Source: Streptomyces spirodelae
GTDB taxonomy: Bacteria; Actinomycetota; Actinomycetes; Streptomycetales; Streptomycetaceae
Reading direction: 5' to 3'
Length of the DNA: 64,000 bases
Assembly (NCBI RefSeq): GCF_017676385.1
Contig: NZ_JAFFZN010000034.1
Span: 1 to 64,000, forward strand
In this document: piece after piece, positions 53,458 to 62,429 of the stretch
How the letters are laid out: every line of letters starts with the position of its first letter
Position numbering within the stretch: the first letter of the stretch is position 1
The notes under the pieces: model-generated
The model's database searches: none
The model's input: only the letters and a program-made list of their open reading frames with translations
What the model was told of the DNA's origin: nothing
Translations under genes and position numbers: made by a program

Positions 53458-53635
53458 GGCTGTTCATCCCTCGTGTGGCGGCGCCGGCGCACACGGAGTA
53501 CAGGGCGTACAGGCGTACGGGTGCACCGGTTACGAAGACAGACGCTCGAACCACTCGCAAGGTTGTACGGACCACCTGACTCATCCGGCCCGCCCCACTC
53601 CTCGGGTGTGCTCCTGCCGTCCGGGTGCCCCGCCG

Positions 53636-54391
53636 TCACGGCGCGGTGTGCGTGACCCGCTCGCTCGCCTTCCGCTGGTCGAGCGAGGCGGCGTCCAGCC
53701 GCTCCAGCCGCGGGGCGAGCACCACCGAACCGCCGCTCGCCAGCGGGGCCAGCAGTCCCGCGCTGATGCCCTCCCAGCCGTCGTACGGCAGTGCGGACAG
53801 CATTCGCGCGCCGGGCTGCAGTCCGCGCTCCGCGGCATCCGCGCGGGCCCGCTCCACCGTCCGGGCCCCCGTCAGTTCGCTGCCGTCGGGCAGCGTCAGA
53901 GCGGGTGCTTCCGGATCGACCGGAACATACGGGGCGAACTGGTCGCCCTGTCCAGGCACCTCGACCGCGTAGTCGACGAAGCCCTCTGGCGGCTGCGGGA
54001 AGCGCCCGCCCATCGGCCGCAGGCTGAGCGCCACCCGCTCGCCGGAGCAGGTGCGAGCCGCCTCCAGGGTGTCGGGGCCGCTGACCACCAGGTCGGCACC
54101 GGAGGCGTCGCCACCCAGATCGGCGACGACACCCACCGAGGAGCAGGCCAGCAGCCATACGGCCGTCTGCCAGTGCGCCGGCAGCAGCAGCGCGAGCCGG
54201 TCGCCGGGCTCGGCCGACAACTCGTCCTGGAGCAGGTTCGCGGTCTTGGCCACCCAGTTGGCGAACGTCGCGACGGACAGCTCGACACGCTCGCCCGTCG
54301 CGTCGTCGTAGTACGTCACCAGGGGACGTGACGGGTCGTCGGACAGGGCGGTGCGCAGCAGGCCGGCGGGGGTGCGATCGGAGTCGTTCAT
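53636..54391 (-). CDS. TIGR03089-family protein
   Basis: 251 residues. It looks like an N-terminal fragment of an acyl-adenylate ligase: LVTYYDDATGERVELSVATFANWVAKTANLLQDEL, GDRLALLLPAHWQTAVWLLAC. The ATP-binding and C-terminal domains are absent. Actinomycete proteins with this layout carry the TIGR03089 name and no known function. Transcribed in the same direction as the Lcp genes but 178 bases upstream of them. ATG 54391. Confidence 0.85.
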   Translation of the reverse strand: MNDSDRTPAGLLRTALSDDPSRPLVTYYDDATGERVELSVATFANWVAKTANLLQDELSAEPGDRLALLLPAHWQTAVWLLACSSVGVVADLGGDASGADLVVSGPDTLEAARTCSGERVALSLRPMGGRFPQPPEGFVDYAVEVPGQGDQFAPYVPVDPEAPALTLPDGSELTGARTVERARADAAERGLQPGARMLSALPYDGWEGISAGLLAPLASGGSVVLAPRLERLDAASLDQRKASERVTHTAP

Positions 54392-54451
54392 TCGCGCAAG
54401 CGTACGCGGGCGCCCAGCTGGCGGTGCGTCAATAGACAGGAATAATCACAT

Positions 54452-55990
54452 ATGTCCATGATCATGGGTATGCGTGCGAATCTCGCTCAATCGATCGGTG
54501 TCGCCAGTGCGGCGGCCCTGCTGTTGCCGCTGGCCCCCCTTGTCCCGGCAGCCGCACTGTCCCCCTCCCCGGCTGCCCCGTCCTCCCGGTCCGCGCCGTC
54601 CTCTCCCTCCGCGGTCGCGGGGCACACCCAATCGCTCTCCTTCGACGAGTCGCCCAAGTCTTCGGCCGGGCCCCGTGCGCCGGGTGAGGCCGACTCCGCC
54701 GTGCGGGTGGTCTCCGCCCGTACTGTGCGCCCGTACTCCCTCCTCGGCGTCGTCTGGGACCGTGCGGACCAACCGCTGAGGGGGCGCGTCGAGGTGCGCG
54801 CCCGCGATGCGGACACCGGCCGCTGGTCGGAGTGGCAGCAACTGGAAGCCCACCCCAGTGGCGCCGGGCCCGCCGGCGAGGGCGGCCGGGCCCGGGGTGC
54901 CACGGCCCCGCTGTGGGTCGGCCCGTCAGACGGAGTCGAGGCCCGTGTCCTGCCCGAGTCGGCGGCCTCCAGCGTGTCGCTCCCCGACGGGCTCCGTCTG
55001 GAACTGGTCGATCCGGGACCGGACGAGCAGTCCGGTCCGGTGCAGACGCCCGGAGAGCCGAAGACGGCGGAGCCGGACCGTGGCCCGGGCCCGGACAAGG
55101 CACCCGACCCGGACAAGGCCCCCGGAACCGACACCGGAGCCGCAGCAGGCTCGGCACCCGACACCGGGACCGAACCGGCGACCGGAGGCGAGCCCCAGGC
55201 CGGAGGCGATCCGCAGACCGGAGGCGACTCCCAGGCCGGAAGCGACCCCCAGAGCGGAAGCACCCCCCAGACCGGAAGCGAAACCGGCACCGGCGACGGC
55301 GCGATGAGCGGCCAGGCCGGGACCGGCGCCGTACTGCCCGAGCTCACAAAGGAGGCGACCGAGGCCGAGTACCAGACGGGCGGCTCGTCCGTCGGCCCGC
55401 GTCCCCGCATCGTCACCCGCAGGGGCTGGGGCGCGAACGAGAAGCTCCGCGAGCCCGGGCACGCCTACACCAAGACGGTGAAGGCCGCCTTCGTGCACCA
55501 CACCGCGATGTCGAACACCTACAAGTGCTCGAAGGCGCCCTCCATCATCCGCGCGATGTACCGCTACCACGTCAAGAGCAGCAAGTGGCGGGACATCGGC
55601 TACAACTTCCTCATCGACAAGTGCGGCACCATCTACGAAGGCCGGTCCGGCGGGGTGGCCAAGGCGGTGCGGGGAGCCCACACCTACGGCTTCAACACCA
55701 ACACCACGGGCATCGCCGTTCTGGGCTCCTTCAACAAGACGAAGCCCCCGCAGCGTGCGGTCGACGCCATCGCCCGGCTCACCGCCTGGAAGCTGGGCCT
55801 GTCCGGCGTCGACCCGGCGGGCAAGACCTGGCTGAAGTCCGGTGGCGGCAAGTTCAAGAAGGGCCGCAAGATTCGGTTCCACACGGTCTCCGGGCACAAG
55901 GACGGGTATGTCACCGAGTGCCCCGGTGCCCGCCTCTACGGCAAGCTCGGCGAGATCCGCACCGCCGCGGCTCACCTGCAGGGCCGCTGA
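54452..55990 (+). CDS. Secreted N-acetylmuramoyl-L-alanine amidase / PGRP-like protein
   Basis: 512 residues. Signal peptide (residues 7-37, GVASAAALLLPLAPLVPAAAL), about 100 residues of variable surface domain, then a repeat-rich linker (GGDPQTGGDSQAGSDPQSGS), then an Amidase_2/PGRP domain (about 320-512): RRGWGANEKLREPGHAYTKT, the Zn His in AAFVHHTAMS, IGYNFLIDKCGTIYEGRSGG, NTTGIAVLGSFN and VSGHKDGYVTECPGARLY with the second His and the Zn Cys. It cleaves the lactyl amide of peptidoglycan. ATG 54452; ATG 54470 possible. Confidence 0.9.
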   Translation: MSMIMGMRANLAQSIGVASAAALLLPLAPLVPAAALSPSPAAPSSRSAPSSPSAVAGHTQSLSFDESPKSSAGPRAPGEADSAVRVVSARTVRPYSLLGVVWDRADQPLRGRVEVRARDADTGRWSEWQQLEAHPSGAGPAGEGGRARGATAPLWVGPSDGVEARVLPESAASSVSLPDGLRLELVDPGPDEQSGPVQTPGEPKTAEPDRGPGPDKAPDPDKAPGTDTGAAAGSAPDTGTEPATGGEPQAGGDPQTGGDSQAGSDPQSGSTPQTGSETGTGDGAMSGQAGTGAVLPELTKEATEAEYQTGGSSVGPRPRIVTRRGWGANEKLREPGHAYTKTVKAAFVHHTAMSNTYKCSKAPSIIRAMYRYHVKSSKWRDIGYNFLIDKCGTIYEGRSGGVAKAVRGAHTYGFNTNTTGIAVLGSFNKTKPPQRAVDAIARLTAWKLGLSGVDPAGKTWLKSGGGKFKKGRKIRFHTVSGHKDGYVTECPGARLYGKLGEIRTAAAHLQGR

Positions 55991-56142
55991 GCACAGCTCG
56001 CGGGTGAACCACCGAGCCGCCGGAAGCGTCTGCCGGGGACGGGCGCACAGGGCCGTCCAAGCGTGCGTGCGTGTCTGCATACACTGTCCGCCGGTCGCCT
56101 GAAGGGCGGTCGGCGGACCCCGGCAGGAAGCAGAGACAACAG

Positions 56143-57225
56143 GTGACAGAAGCGATCCTTCTGGTCGGGGGCAAGGGCACCCGGCTGCGTCCGCTCACGG
56201 TGAACACCCCCAAGCCCATGGTCCCCGCCGCAGGCGTGCCCTTCCTCAGCCACCAACTGGCCCGGGCCCGCGCCGCGGGCGTCGACCACGTGGTGATGGC
56301 CACCTCTTATCTCGCCGAGGTCTTCGAGCCGTACTTCGGGGACGGGTCCCAGCTGGGACTCCACCTGGAGTACGTCACGGAGGAGGAGCCGCTCGGCACC
56401 GGCGGCGCCATCCGCAATGTCGCCTCCCGCCTCTACTCGCGCCCCGACGAACCGGTGCTCGTCTTCAACGGCGACATCCTCTCCGGGCTCGACATCCGCG
56501 CACTGGTCGACCAGCACACCCGGGCGGCTGCGGACGTCTCGCTGCACCTGACGCGGGTGACGGACCCGCGCGCCTTCGGGCTCGTCCCCACGGACGGCAC
56601 GGGCCGGGTGACCGCGTTCCTGGAGAAACCGCAGACGCCCGAGGAGATCGTCACCGACCAGATCAACGCCGGGGCCTACGTCTTCACCCGTTCCGTCATC
56701 GACTCCATCCCCGCCGGACGGCCGGTCTCCGTCGAACGGGAGACCTTCCCCGGACTGCTGGCCGCGGGCGCGAAGCTGCACGGCATGGTCGACTCCACCT
56801 ACTGGCTCGACCTGGGCACCCCCGAATCGTTCGTACGCGGCTCCGCCGACCTCGTACTGGGCCGCGCGCCCTCGCCCGCCGTGCCGGGCAGATGCGGGGA
56901 GCGGCTGATCCTGGACAGCGCGGCGGTGGCCGGGGACGCCAAGCTCACAGGCGGCACCGTCGCCGGAGCGGGGGCCCAGGTCGGAGCCGGTGCCCGGATC
57001 GACGGCAGCGCACTGCTGGACGGCGCGGTGGTGGCACCGGGAGCGCGCATCAGGGACTCGCTGATCGGCGCCGGGGCACGGATCGGAGCCGACACCGTGC
57101 TGGACGGCGCGGTCATCGGCGACGGCGCGGTCATCGGGGAGGGCAACGAACTGCGCGGCGGCATCCGGGTGTGGTGCGACGCCCGCATACCAGCCGGCGC
57201 GGTGCGCTTCTCCTCGGACCAGTAG
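56143..57225 (+). CDS. NDP-sugar pyrophosphorylase (mannose-1-phosphate guanylyltransferase-like)
   Basis: 360 residues: N-terminal nucleotidyltransferase (ILLVGGKGTRLRPLTVNTPKPMVP, LGTGGAIRNVASRLYS, VFNGDILSGLDIRALV) and a C-terminal left-handed beta-helix with hexapeptide repeats (AGDAKLTGGTVAGAGAQVGA, GARIGADTVLDGAVIGDGA). The likely product is a GDP- or dTDP/UDP-activated sugar for envelope polymers; which one is not certain. GTG at 56143 is taken as start because the family begins there; AGGAAG lies upstream. Confidence 0.92.
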   Translation: MTEAILLVGGKGTRLRPLTVNTPKPMVPAAGVPFLSHQLARARAAGVDHVVMATSYLAEVFEPYFGDGSQLGLHLEYVTEEEPLGTGGAIRNVASRLYSRPDEPVLVFNGDILSGLDIRALVDQHTRAAADVSLHLTRVTDPRAFGLVPTDGTGRVTAFLEKPQTPEEIVTDQINAGAYVFTRSVIDSIPAGRPVSVERETFPGLLAAGAKLHGMVDSTYWLDLGTPESFVRGSADLVLGRAPSPAVPGRCGERLILDSAAVAGDAKLTGGTVAGAGAQVGAGARIDGSALLDGAVVAPGARIRDSLIGAGARIGADTVLDGAVIGDGAVIGEGNELRGGIRVWCDARIPAGAVRFSSDQ

Positions 57226-57280
57226 CCCCCGGCGACGGCTTGGCTGTCGGTCGCCCCCCGGCGACGGCCTGGCTGTCAGT
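57226..57280. repeat. Two-copy 26-bp tandem duplication
   Basis: CCCCCGGCGACGGCTTGGCT (57226-57245) and its continuation TGTCGGT recur at 57255 with two differences, period 29. It fills the gap between the pyrophosphorylase and DNA glycosylase genes. Confidence 0.8.
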
Positions 57281-57303
57281 GGGGGACCGTACGCTTGCTG
57301 CCC

Positions 57304-58221
57304 GTGTCGCCACTCACCCGCACCTGGACCCCGCCGGGCCCGTACGACCTGCACGGCAGCCTCGGCGTGCTGCGCCGGGGGCCGTACGACCCGACGTACC
57401 GCACCGAGGGCGGCGCGGTCTGGCGCGGTACCCGCACCCCGGACGGCCCGGCGACGCTCAAGGTGTGGACGCGCCGCGGCGGCACCGACGGCGTCGTGTG
57501 CGCGCAGGCGTGGGGGCCGGGCGCGCAGTGGCTGCTGGAGGGGCTGCCGGCGCTGCTCGGCGCGGAGGACGACCCGCACGCCTTCGTCCCGCACCACGAC
57601 CTCACCCGCGAGGCGCACCGCCGCCATCCCGGGCTGCGGCTGATCCGCACGGGCCGGGTGGTGGAGGCGCTGATCCCCACTGTCCTGGAACAGAAGATCA
57701 CCACGGATGAGGCATACCGCGCATGGCGGCTGCTCGTGCGCCGGTTCGGCGAGCGTGCGCCCGGCCCGCACCCCGACCTGTGGGTGATGCCGCATCCGCG
57801 CGACTGGCTGCGCATCCCCTCCTGGGAGTGGCACAGGGCCGGTGTCGACCAGAAGCGCTCCGCCGCCATCCTGCGCGCACTTCAGCGGGCGAGCCGGATG
57901 GAGGAGGCGGCCAGGATGGACCTGGCGGCGGCGCTGGCCCGGCTCCAGGCGATCCCCGGCATCGGACCGTGGACGGCGGCCGAGGTCCTCCAGCGTTCGA
58001 ACGGGGAGCCGGACGCCATCACGGTCGGAGATCTGCATCTGCCGCGGCTGATCGGCTACGCGCTCACCGGCGCGCGGGGCACCGACGACGACGGCATGCT
58101 GGAGCTGCTGGCCCCCTACACGGGACAGCGGCACCGGGCCGGCCGCCTCATCCTGCTGGGCGGCCCGCGCATGCCACGCCGTCAGCCCCGTTTCCCGGTG
58201 GGGAACATAGCCCCGCTGTAA
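57304..58221 (+). CDS. DNA-3-methyladenine glycosylase-like protein (HhH-GPD)
   Basis: 305 residues of the helix-hairpin-helix glycosylase superfamily. VVEALIPTVLEQKITTDEAY gives the GPD core; the hairpin is LQAIPGIGPWTAAEVLQ and the catalytic Asp is in ITVGDLHLPRLIG. The N-terminal region (SPLTRTWTPPGPYDLHG) differs from AlkA. It excises a damaged base. GTG 57304 is chosen; TTG 57295 is possible. The gene is followed by an imperfect duplication. Confidence 0.9.
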   Translation: MSPLTRTWTPPGPYDLHGSLGVLRRGPYDPTYRTEGGAVWRGTRTPDGPATLKVWTRRGGTDGVVCAQAWGPGAQWLLEGLPALLGAEDDPHAFVPHHDLTREAHRRHPGLRLIRTGRVVEALIPTVLEQKITTDEAYRAWRLLVRRFGERAPGPHPDLWVMPHPRDWLRIPSWEWHRAGVDQKRSAAILRALQRASRMEEAARMDLAAALARLQAIPGIGPWTAAEVLQRSNGEPDAITVGDLHLPRLIGYALTGARGTDDDGMLELLAPYTGQRHRAGRLILLGGPRMPRRQPRFPVGNIAPL

Positions 58222-58256
58222 GCGTTCGGTGGGGACACAGCCACGCTGCAAGGGCG
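58198..58256. repeat. Imperfect two-copy repeat at the end of the DNA glycosylase gene
   Basis: GGTGGGGAACATAGCCCCGC (58198-58217) and continuation recur with changes from 58228. Only the first copy is coding (last residues VGNIAPL). Confidence 0.6.
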
Positions 58257-58268
58257 TACGGGCGCGGC

Positions 58269-59744
58269 TCAGCGCTCCACGACGAAGTCCGCCGCCGAGC
58301 GCGCCGGGCGTGCGCGGGGCGGTGCCGCCGGGTGGCCGATGGCCACGGCGCCCATCGGGTCCCAGCCCGCGGGCAGCTCCAGCACCTCGCGCACCACGTC
58401 GCGGCAGAACATGGTGGAGGAGATCCAAGCCGACCCCAGCCGTTCCCCGGCCAGAGCGACGAGGAAGTTCTGGATGCCCGCGCCCGTCGCCACCACGAAC
58501 ATCTCGCGTTCGGCGGCGTTGCGGCGATCGTCCGGATAGGTGTGCGAACCGTCCATCACCAGGCAGGGCACGGCCAGACACGGCGCGTTGCGCAGCACGT
58601 CGCCGCGCCGGACGCGCTTGGCGATGCTCTGCTCGCTCTTGCCGTCCGCGCGCAGATCCGCGACCCACGCCTCCCGCATGGCGTCCAGCAGCCGGGTCCG
58701 CGACTGCTCGCTCTCCAGCAGGACGAACCGCCAGGGGGTGGTGTGGTGCGGAGCGGGAGCGGTCACCGCAGCGGCGACCGCACGGCGTACCGCCTGCCCG
58801 TCCACCGGCTCGGCGGTGAACTCGCGTACCGTCCGGCGCAGCGTCACCGCTTCGCGCACGGCCTCCGAGGTGCCCAGCCGGAACATGTCGTTGGCGGCGT
58901 CCCGCACCAGCGCGCGCGCCGTCTCCTCGCGCGCCGTCTCGGCCCCCGCTGCCTCCGCCCCCGCCGTCTTCTCCCGGCCGCTGCCGCCCGCTTCCGGCGC
59001 GGGCAGCACGTGCTGCGCCAGCCCGCGCACCACCGCGACCGGCAGCCCGCTCGCCTTCCCCTTGACCAGTTCGCCCGCCGCCGCCAGTTCGTCCCCCACT
59101 GCGGTGACGGTCACTCCCAGTGGGTTGCCGTACATGTCGACGCTGCCGCGCAGGTCCTGCAGGACCCGCACCCCGGCGGCGCCGATCGCCACATCGGTCT
59201 GGCCCTCGCGCCAGGGCCGTCCGAAGGTGTCGGTGACGACGACGCCGACGGTGACGCCCAGCGCCTCCCGTACCCCGTCGCGCACCTGCCGGGCCGCAGC
59301 GTCCGGGTCCTCGGGCAGCAGCAGCACCGTGCCCTTGGGCGTGTTGGAGGCGTCGACCCCGGCGGCCGCCATCACGAAGCCGTGCCGGGACTCCACGATC
59401 CTGGCCGCCCCGCGCCGCGCCACGACGCGTACGGTCTCGGCCTCGACGGCCGCCTCCCGGTCGTCGGCCTGCACGACGCGGCCCTCGGCCTTGCTGACGA
59501 TCTTCGAGGTGACGACGAGTACGTCGCCGTCCACCAGCCCGCGCCCGCCGGGTGAAGTGGCAGCAGCGACGACGAGCTCCACCAGGTCGTCGCCGGGGTG
59601 CACCTCGGGAATGCCGGGCAGCGCCCAGACCTCGTACGCGGGCCCCGGTGTGCGGGTGGGCTCCGCCACCGGGGCGGACTCTGTGACCCGGGCGTACTCC
59701 GGAGCCCTTGGTGCCTCGGCCGTCTCTGTCGCGTCCGCTGTCAC
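58269..59744 (-). CDS. fbiB: Coenzyme F420-0:L-glutamate ligase / nitroreductase (FbiB)
   Basis: 491 residues, bifunctional. The N-terminal CofE domain (about 30-245: YEVWALPGIPEVHPGDDLVE, VLVVTSKIVSKAEGR, VVTDTFGRPWREGQTDVAIG, DELAAAGELVKGKASGLPVA) adds glutamates to F420-0. The C-terminal nitroreductase-like FMN domain (LRRTVREFTAEPVD, VTAPAPHHTTPWRFVLL, PAGWDPMGAVAIGHPAAPP) reduces a late F420 intermediate. It overlaps fbiA by 4 bases, ATGA type, as in mycobacteria. Confidence 0.96.
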   Translation of the reverse strand: MTADATETAEAPRAPEYARVTESAPVAEPTRTPGPAYEVWALPGIPEVHPGDDLVELVVAAATSPGGRGLVDGDVLVVTSKIVSKAEGRVVQADDREAAVEAETVRVVARRGAARIVESRHGFVMAAAGVDASNTPKGTVLLLPEDPDAAARQVRDGVREALGVTVGVVVTDTFGRPWREGQTDVAIGAAGVRVLQDLRGSVDMYGNPLGVTVTAVGDELAAAGELVKGKASGLPVAVVRGLAQHVLPAPEAGGSGREKTAGAEAAGAETAREETARALVRDAANDMFRLGTSEAVREAVTLRRTVREFTAEPVDGQAVRRAVAAAVTAPAPHHTTPWRFVLLESEQSRTRLLDAMREAWVADLRADGKSEQSIAKRVRRGDVLRNAPCLAVPCLVMDGSHTYPDDRRNAAEREMFVVATGAGIQNFLVALAGERLGSAWISSTMFCRDVVREVLELPAGWDPMGAVAIGHPAAPPRARPARSAADFVVER

Positions 59745-60727
59745 GCCCGTACCTCCTCGGCCAGTTCCAGCGCCTGCCGGGCCATTTCAGCGGTGGCCTG
59801 TTCGTCGCGCATCAGCAGCGGAACGGCGCGGCAGCGGATGCCCGCCTCCTCCACGGCCGCTACGGTGCCCGCATCGACGGTGTCGACCAGCCAGCCGTCC
59901 AGCAGCCCCGAGCCGTAGTGCGCGGCGACGGCGGCGGCGGAGGTCTCGACGCCGACGGCGGCCAGTACCTTGTCCGCCATACCGCGCACCGGCGCGTCCC
60001 CGACGATGGGGGAGAGCCCGACGACCGGCACGCCCGCGTCGGCGATGGCCTCCCGGATGCCGGGCACGGCCAGGATCGTGCCGATGCTGACCACCGGGTT
60101 GGACGGCGGGAACAGCACGGTGTCGGCCTCCGCGACGGCCTCCAGCACCCCGGGGGCCGGCTTGGCGGAGTCGGCGCCGACGGGCACCACGGCGTGCGCG
60201 TCCACGGAGGCCCGCAGCCGCACCCAGTACTCCTGGAAGTGCACCGCCTTGCGGGCAGCCTTGCCGTCCGCACCGCCCTCCGCGTCGGGGTCGTCGATCA
60301 GCACATGTGTCTCGACCCGGTCGTCCGTCATCGGCAGCAGCCGCACCCCGGGCTGCCAGCGCGCGCACAGTGCCTCGGTGACGGCGCTGAGCGGGTATCC
60401 CGCGGAGATCATCTGAGTACGGACGATATGGGTGGCGAAGTCCCGGTCGCCCAGCCCGAACCACTCGGGGCCCACGCCGTAGGCGGCCAGCTCCTCCTTG
60501 ACCACGAAGGTCTCCTCGGCCCGCCCCCAGCCCTGTTCCTCGTGGATGCCCCCGCCCAGGGTGTACATCACGGTGTCGAGGTCGGGGCAGACCTTCAGTC
60601 CGAACAGATGGATGTCGTCACCGGTGTTGCCGACGACGGTGATCTCCGCGTCGGGCACCGCGGACCTGAGCCCGCGCAGAAAGCGGGCACCGCCGATGCC
60701 CCCGGCCAGAACCACAATGCGCTGCAT
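59741..60727 (-). CDS. fbiA: 2-phospho-L-lactate (phosphoenolpyruvyl) transferase FbiA/CofD
   Basis: 328 residues. Transfers a phospho-lactyl or phosphoenolpyruvyl unit from its GMP-linked donor to FO, forming F420-0 or its dehydro form. Diagnostic: IVVLAGGIGGARFLRGL, VVGNTGDDIHLFGLKVCPDLDTVMY, ATHIVRTQM, LFPPSNPVVSIGTILAVPGI. ATG 60727 gives MQRIVVLAGG; the frame extends upstream but without homology. Operon with fbiB. Confidence 0.96.
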   Translation of the reverse strand: MQRIVVLAGGIGGARFLRGLRSAVPDAEITVVGNTGDDIHLFGLKVCPDLDTVMYTLGGGIHEEQGWGRAEETFVVKEELAAYGVGPEWFGLGDRDFATHIVRTQMISAGYPLSAVTEALCARWQPGVRLLPMTDDRVETHVLIDDPDAEGGADGKAARKAVHFQEYWVRLRASVDAHAVVPVGADSAKPAPGVLEAVAEADTVLFPPSNPVVSIGTILAVPGIREAIADAGVPVVGLSPIVGDAPVRGMADKVLAAVGVETSAAAVAAHYGSGLLDGWLVDTVDAGTVAAVEEAGIRCRAVPLLMRDEQATAEMARQALELAEEVRA

Positions 60728-60812
60728 GCGCACCAGTCTCGCAGCCCGGTACTTGCACCCGACAACAGGTCCGCTGTGACCCCCGTTCCGCCGCGCGCCG
60801 CGCGCCGTCACC

Positions 60813-61313
60813 TCAGGCCGGGGTCTGCTGTGCGACGTTCCGCTCGACGGCGGGGCCCATGGAGCAGTGCTGCGGCATCTCGGTCAGCCCGGGCGCGTAC
60901 ACGTGCACGCTCACCACGGGCTCCAGGCCGTCGTTGACCACCTCGTGCACATAGCCGGGCGCGAAGACCCGCACCGTTCCGCGGGAGAGAACGCGTTTGG
61001 TTCCGCTGTGTTCGGTCAACTCGCCCGCCAGTACGCCGAACACGCCGAACGAACGCCCGTGGTCGTGCCGTCCACTGCCCTGCCCGGGCAGCCAGCTGAG
61101 CAGCCAGACCTCGTATCCGGGGCCGGTGCGCAGCCGGTGGTACCAGCGCAGGGTCGGGTCGTAGCGCACCAGCGGCGCCCAGGCGGCGCGGTCGGCGGCG
61201 AGCTCACGGATCAGCCCGGCGAAGTCCGCGACGGTTGCGGGGTGCGCGGGGGCAGGGGGGAGGAGGTGCGGAATGGCGAGCGGGTCGCCCGCGATTTCGA
61301 GGTCGCTGTTCAC
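60813..61313 (-). CDS. Cysteine dioxygenase
   Basis: 166-residue cupin that oxidises cysteine to cysteine sulfinate with Fe(II) and O2. Iron ligands His83 and His85 (GRHDHGRSFG) and His123 (GYVHEVVND) are present; VLAGELTEHSG is the second cupin block. GTG start, close to AGGTCG. Lies between the F420 genes and whiB. Its long upstream region includes a small cysteine-rich ORF. Linked to sulfur control; no co-transcribed gene. Confidence 0.92.
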   Translation of the reverse strand: MNSDLEIAGDPLAIPHLLPPAPAHPATVADFAGLIRELAADRAAWAPLVRYDPTLRWYHRLRTGPGYEVWLLSWLPGQGSGRHDHGRSFGVFGVLAGELTEHSGTKRVLSRGTVRVFAPGYVHEVVNDGLEPVVSVHVYAPGLTEMPQHCSMGPAVERNVAQQTPA

Positions 61314-61539
61314 GTGCGGGAGTGCCTTCGTGCGAGTGCCGGCAGACGGCCGGGCGGGGCGGAGGCGCCGGTCCGGCGTACGGCCGGAGGCGGCTGGGCA
61401 GGGCGCTCAGGGGCGCGACGGGAGATGCGGGAGGGTGCGGCACGCTCGGCCGGAGCGGGTGCTCGACGGCGGACCCGACCAGCTTCGGGGTGGCCGAGGG
61501 ATCGGCGCCGGGCTCAGGCCGGGCGGGGCTTCGGCAGCC

Positions 61540-61689
61540 TCAGCGACAGCGTGCGTGACAGCCGCGCGGACAGCGACAGCGGTGGGGCTCCAGGACGTGA
61601 GAAGCGGCGCGGGGGAGCGCGGACGCGCCCCCGGCAGGCCGCGCGGCGAAGGCGCCACGGGCCGTACGGGTCTCAGAGGTCACTGCCAT
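61540..61689 (-). CDS. Possible cysteine-rich leader peptide of cysteine dioxygenase
   Basis: A 49-residue ORF (start MAVTSETRTARGAFAARP) ends HRCRCPRGCHARCR, with four Cys in the last 12 codons, all TGT, a less favoured Cys codon in high-GC Streptomyces. It lies about 230 bases upstream of the gene on the same strand. A TTGACA-like -35 (minus strand, 61726-61721) could put the transcript start close to the ATG. Cysteine-rich leader ORFs are known in actinobacterial sulfur genes. No ribosome site is seen, so it may be chance. Confidence 0.3.
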   Translation of the reverse strand: MAVTSETRTARGAFAARPAGGASALPRAASHVLEPHRCRCPRGCHARCR

Positions 61690-62062
61690 GCGCTCCAGAA
61701 CAGCGCCCCCGTGCCCCAGGTGTCAACTTGTTGTCGCGTTTGTGGCGAATCTTTCACCCCTTCCGGTCCCAGTGGCCGGAGAAAGGTTTGTGCCCTCCCG
61801 CGTCGGAGAGGTGCCGCCTCGCGCCCGTCGGGTGGTGTCGTGGGCCTGCCTGTACGCCGTTGCGCTTCCGTGATCAGAGTGTGATCAGGGCCATCCGGGC
61901 GTTCATGCGGAACGTGATCGCAGGTCATCGCGTTCTGCATACAGGAGTCGGGCAAAACGCCCGGACTCCGGGCGCGAGTGTCATAGTTCGTAGTGATTTG
62001 AACACTTACTGCGAAAGCTTGGTTCCGCCGGGTGAATAACGGGCTCAATAGCAGATCTCGGC

Positions 62063-62092
62063 TTGACTGCCCCGGATCGGCACACTTGTAAT
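62063..62092 (+). promoter_or_regulatory. Likely whiB promoter
   Basis: TTGACT (62063-62068) and TGTAAT (62087-62092) with an 18-base spacer, about 74 bases before the whiB ATG, in a low-GC stretch. WhiB genes often carry a vegetative and a developmental promoter; only this candidate is visible. Confidence 0.5.
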
Positions 62093-62165
62093 TTCACTCG
62101 TGTCGTTCAAGAGGGTTCGATAACGACAGCATCACGGGGTCGAAGAGACGGATCGAGGGGCGCAC

Positions 62166-62429
62166 ATGACCGAGCTGTTCCAACAACTGCTGGTCGAAGA
62201 GGCGGACGAGGAGCTGGGCTGGCAGGAGCGCGCCTTGTGCGCTCAGACCGATCCCGAGTCGTTCTTCCCCGAGAAGGGCGGTTCCACCCGCGAGGCAAAA
62301 AAAGTCTGTCTCGCGTGTGAAGTCCGCTCCGAATGCCTCGAATACGCCCTCGCCAATGACGAGCGTTTCGGTATTTGGGGCGGCCTGTCCGAACGTGAAC
62401 GGCGCCGCCTGAAGAAGGCAGCTGTCTAG
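62166..62429 (+). CDS. whiB: WhiB developmental transcription regulator
   Basis: 87-residue iron-sulfur transcription factor needed for sporulation septation. The four cluster cysteines are Cys25, Cys48, Cys51 and Cys57 (RALCAQTDP, KKVCLACEVRSEC), followed by the FGIWGGLSERERRR turn and basic DNA-binding tail. The sequence is almost identical to S. coelicolor WhiB as I remember it. GAGGGG precedes the ATG. It partners WhiA and works with SigA/HrdB-type polymerase. Confidence 0.97.
   Translation: MTELFQQLLVEEADEELGWQERALCAQTDPESFFPEKGGSTREAKKVCLACEVRSECLEYALANDERFGIWGGLSERERRRLKKAAV

Larger units (their letters stand above)
61314..62165. other. Long intergenic region between cysteine dioxygenase and whiB
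   Basis: 852 bases without a secure gene. It holds four GACAGC repeats (61545-61580), a possible leader ORF (61540-61689), a possible zinc-ribbon micro-ORF on the plus strand (61720-61884), a low-GC stretch from 61880 to 62100, and the likely whiB promoter (62063-62092). Confidence 0.6.

Noticed and set aside
61991..62012. A BldD box upstream of whiB
   Set aside because: AGTGATTTGAACACT is a dyad but does not match the AGTGA...TCACC pattern well enough.
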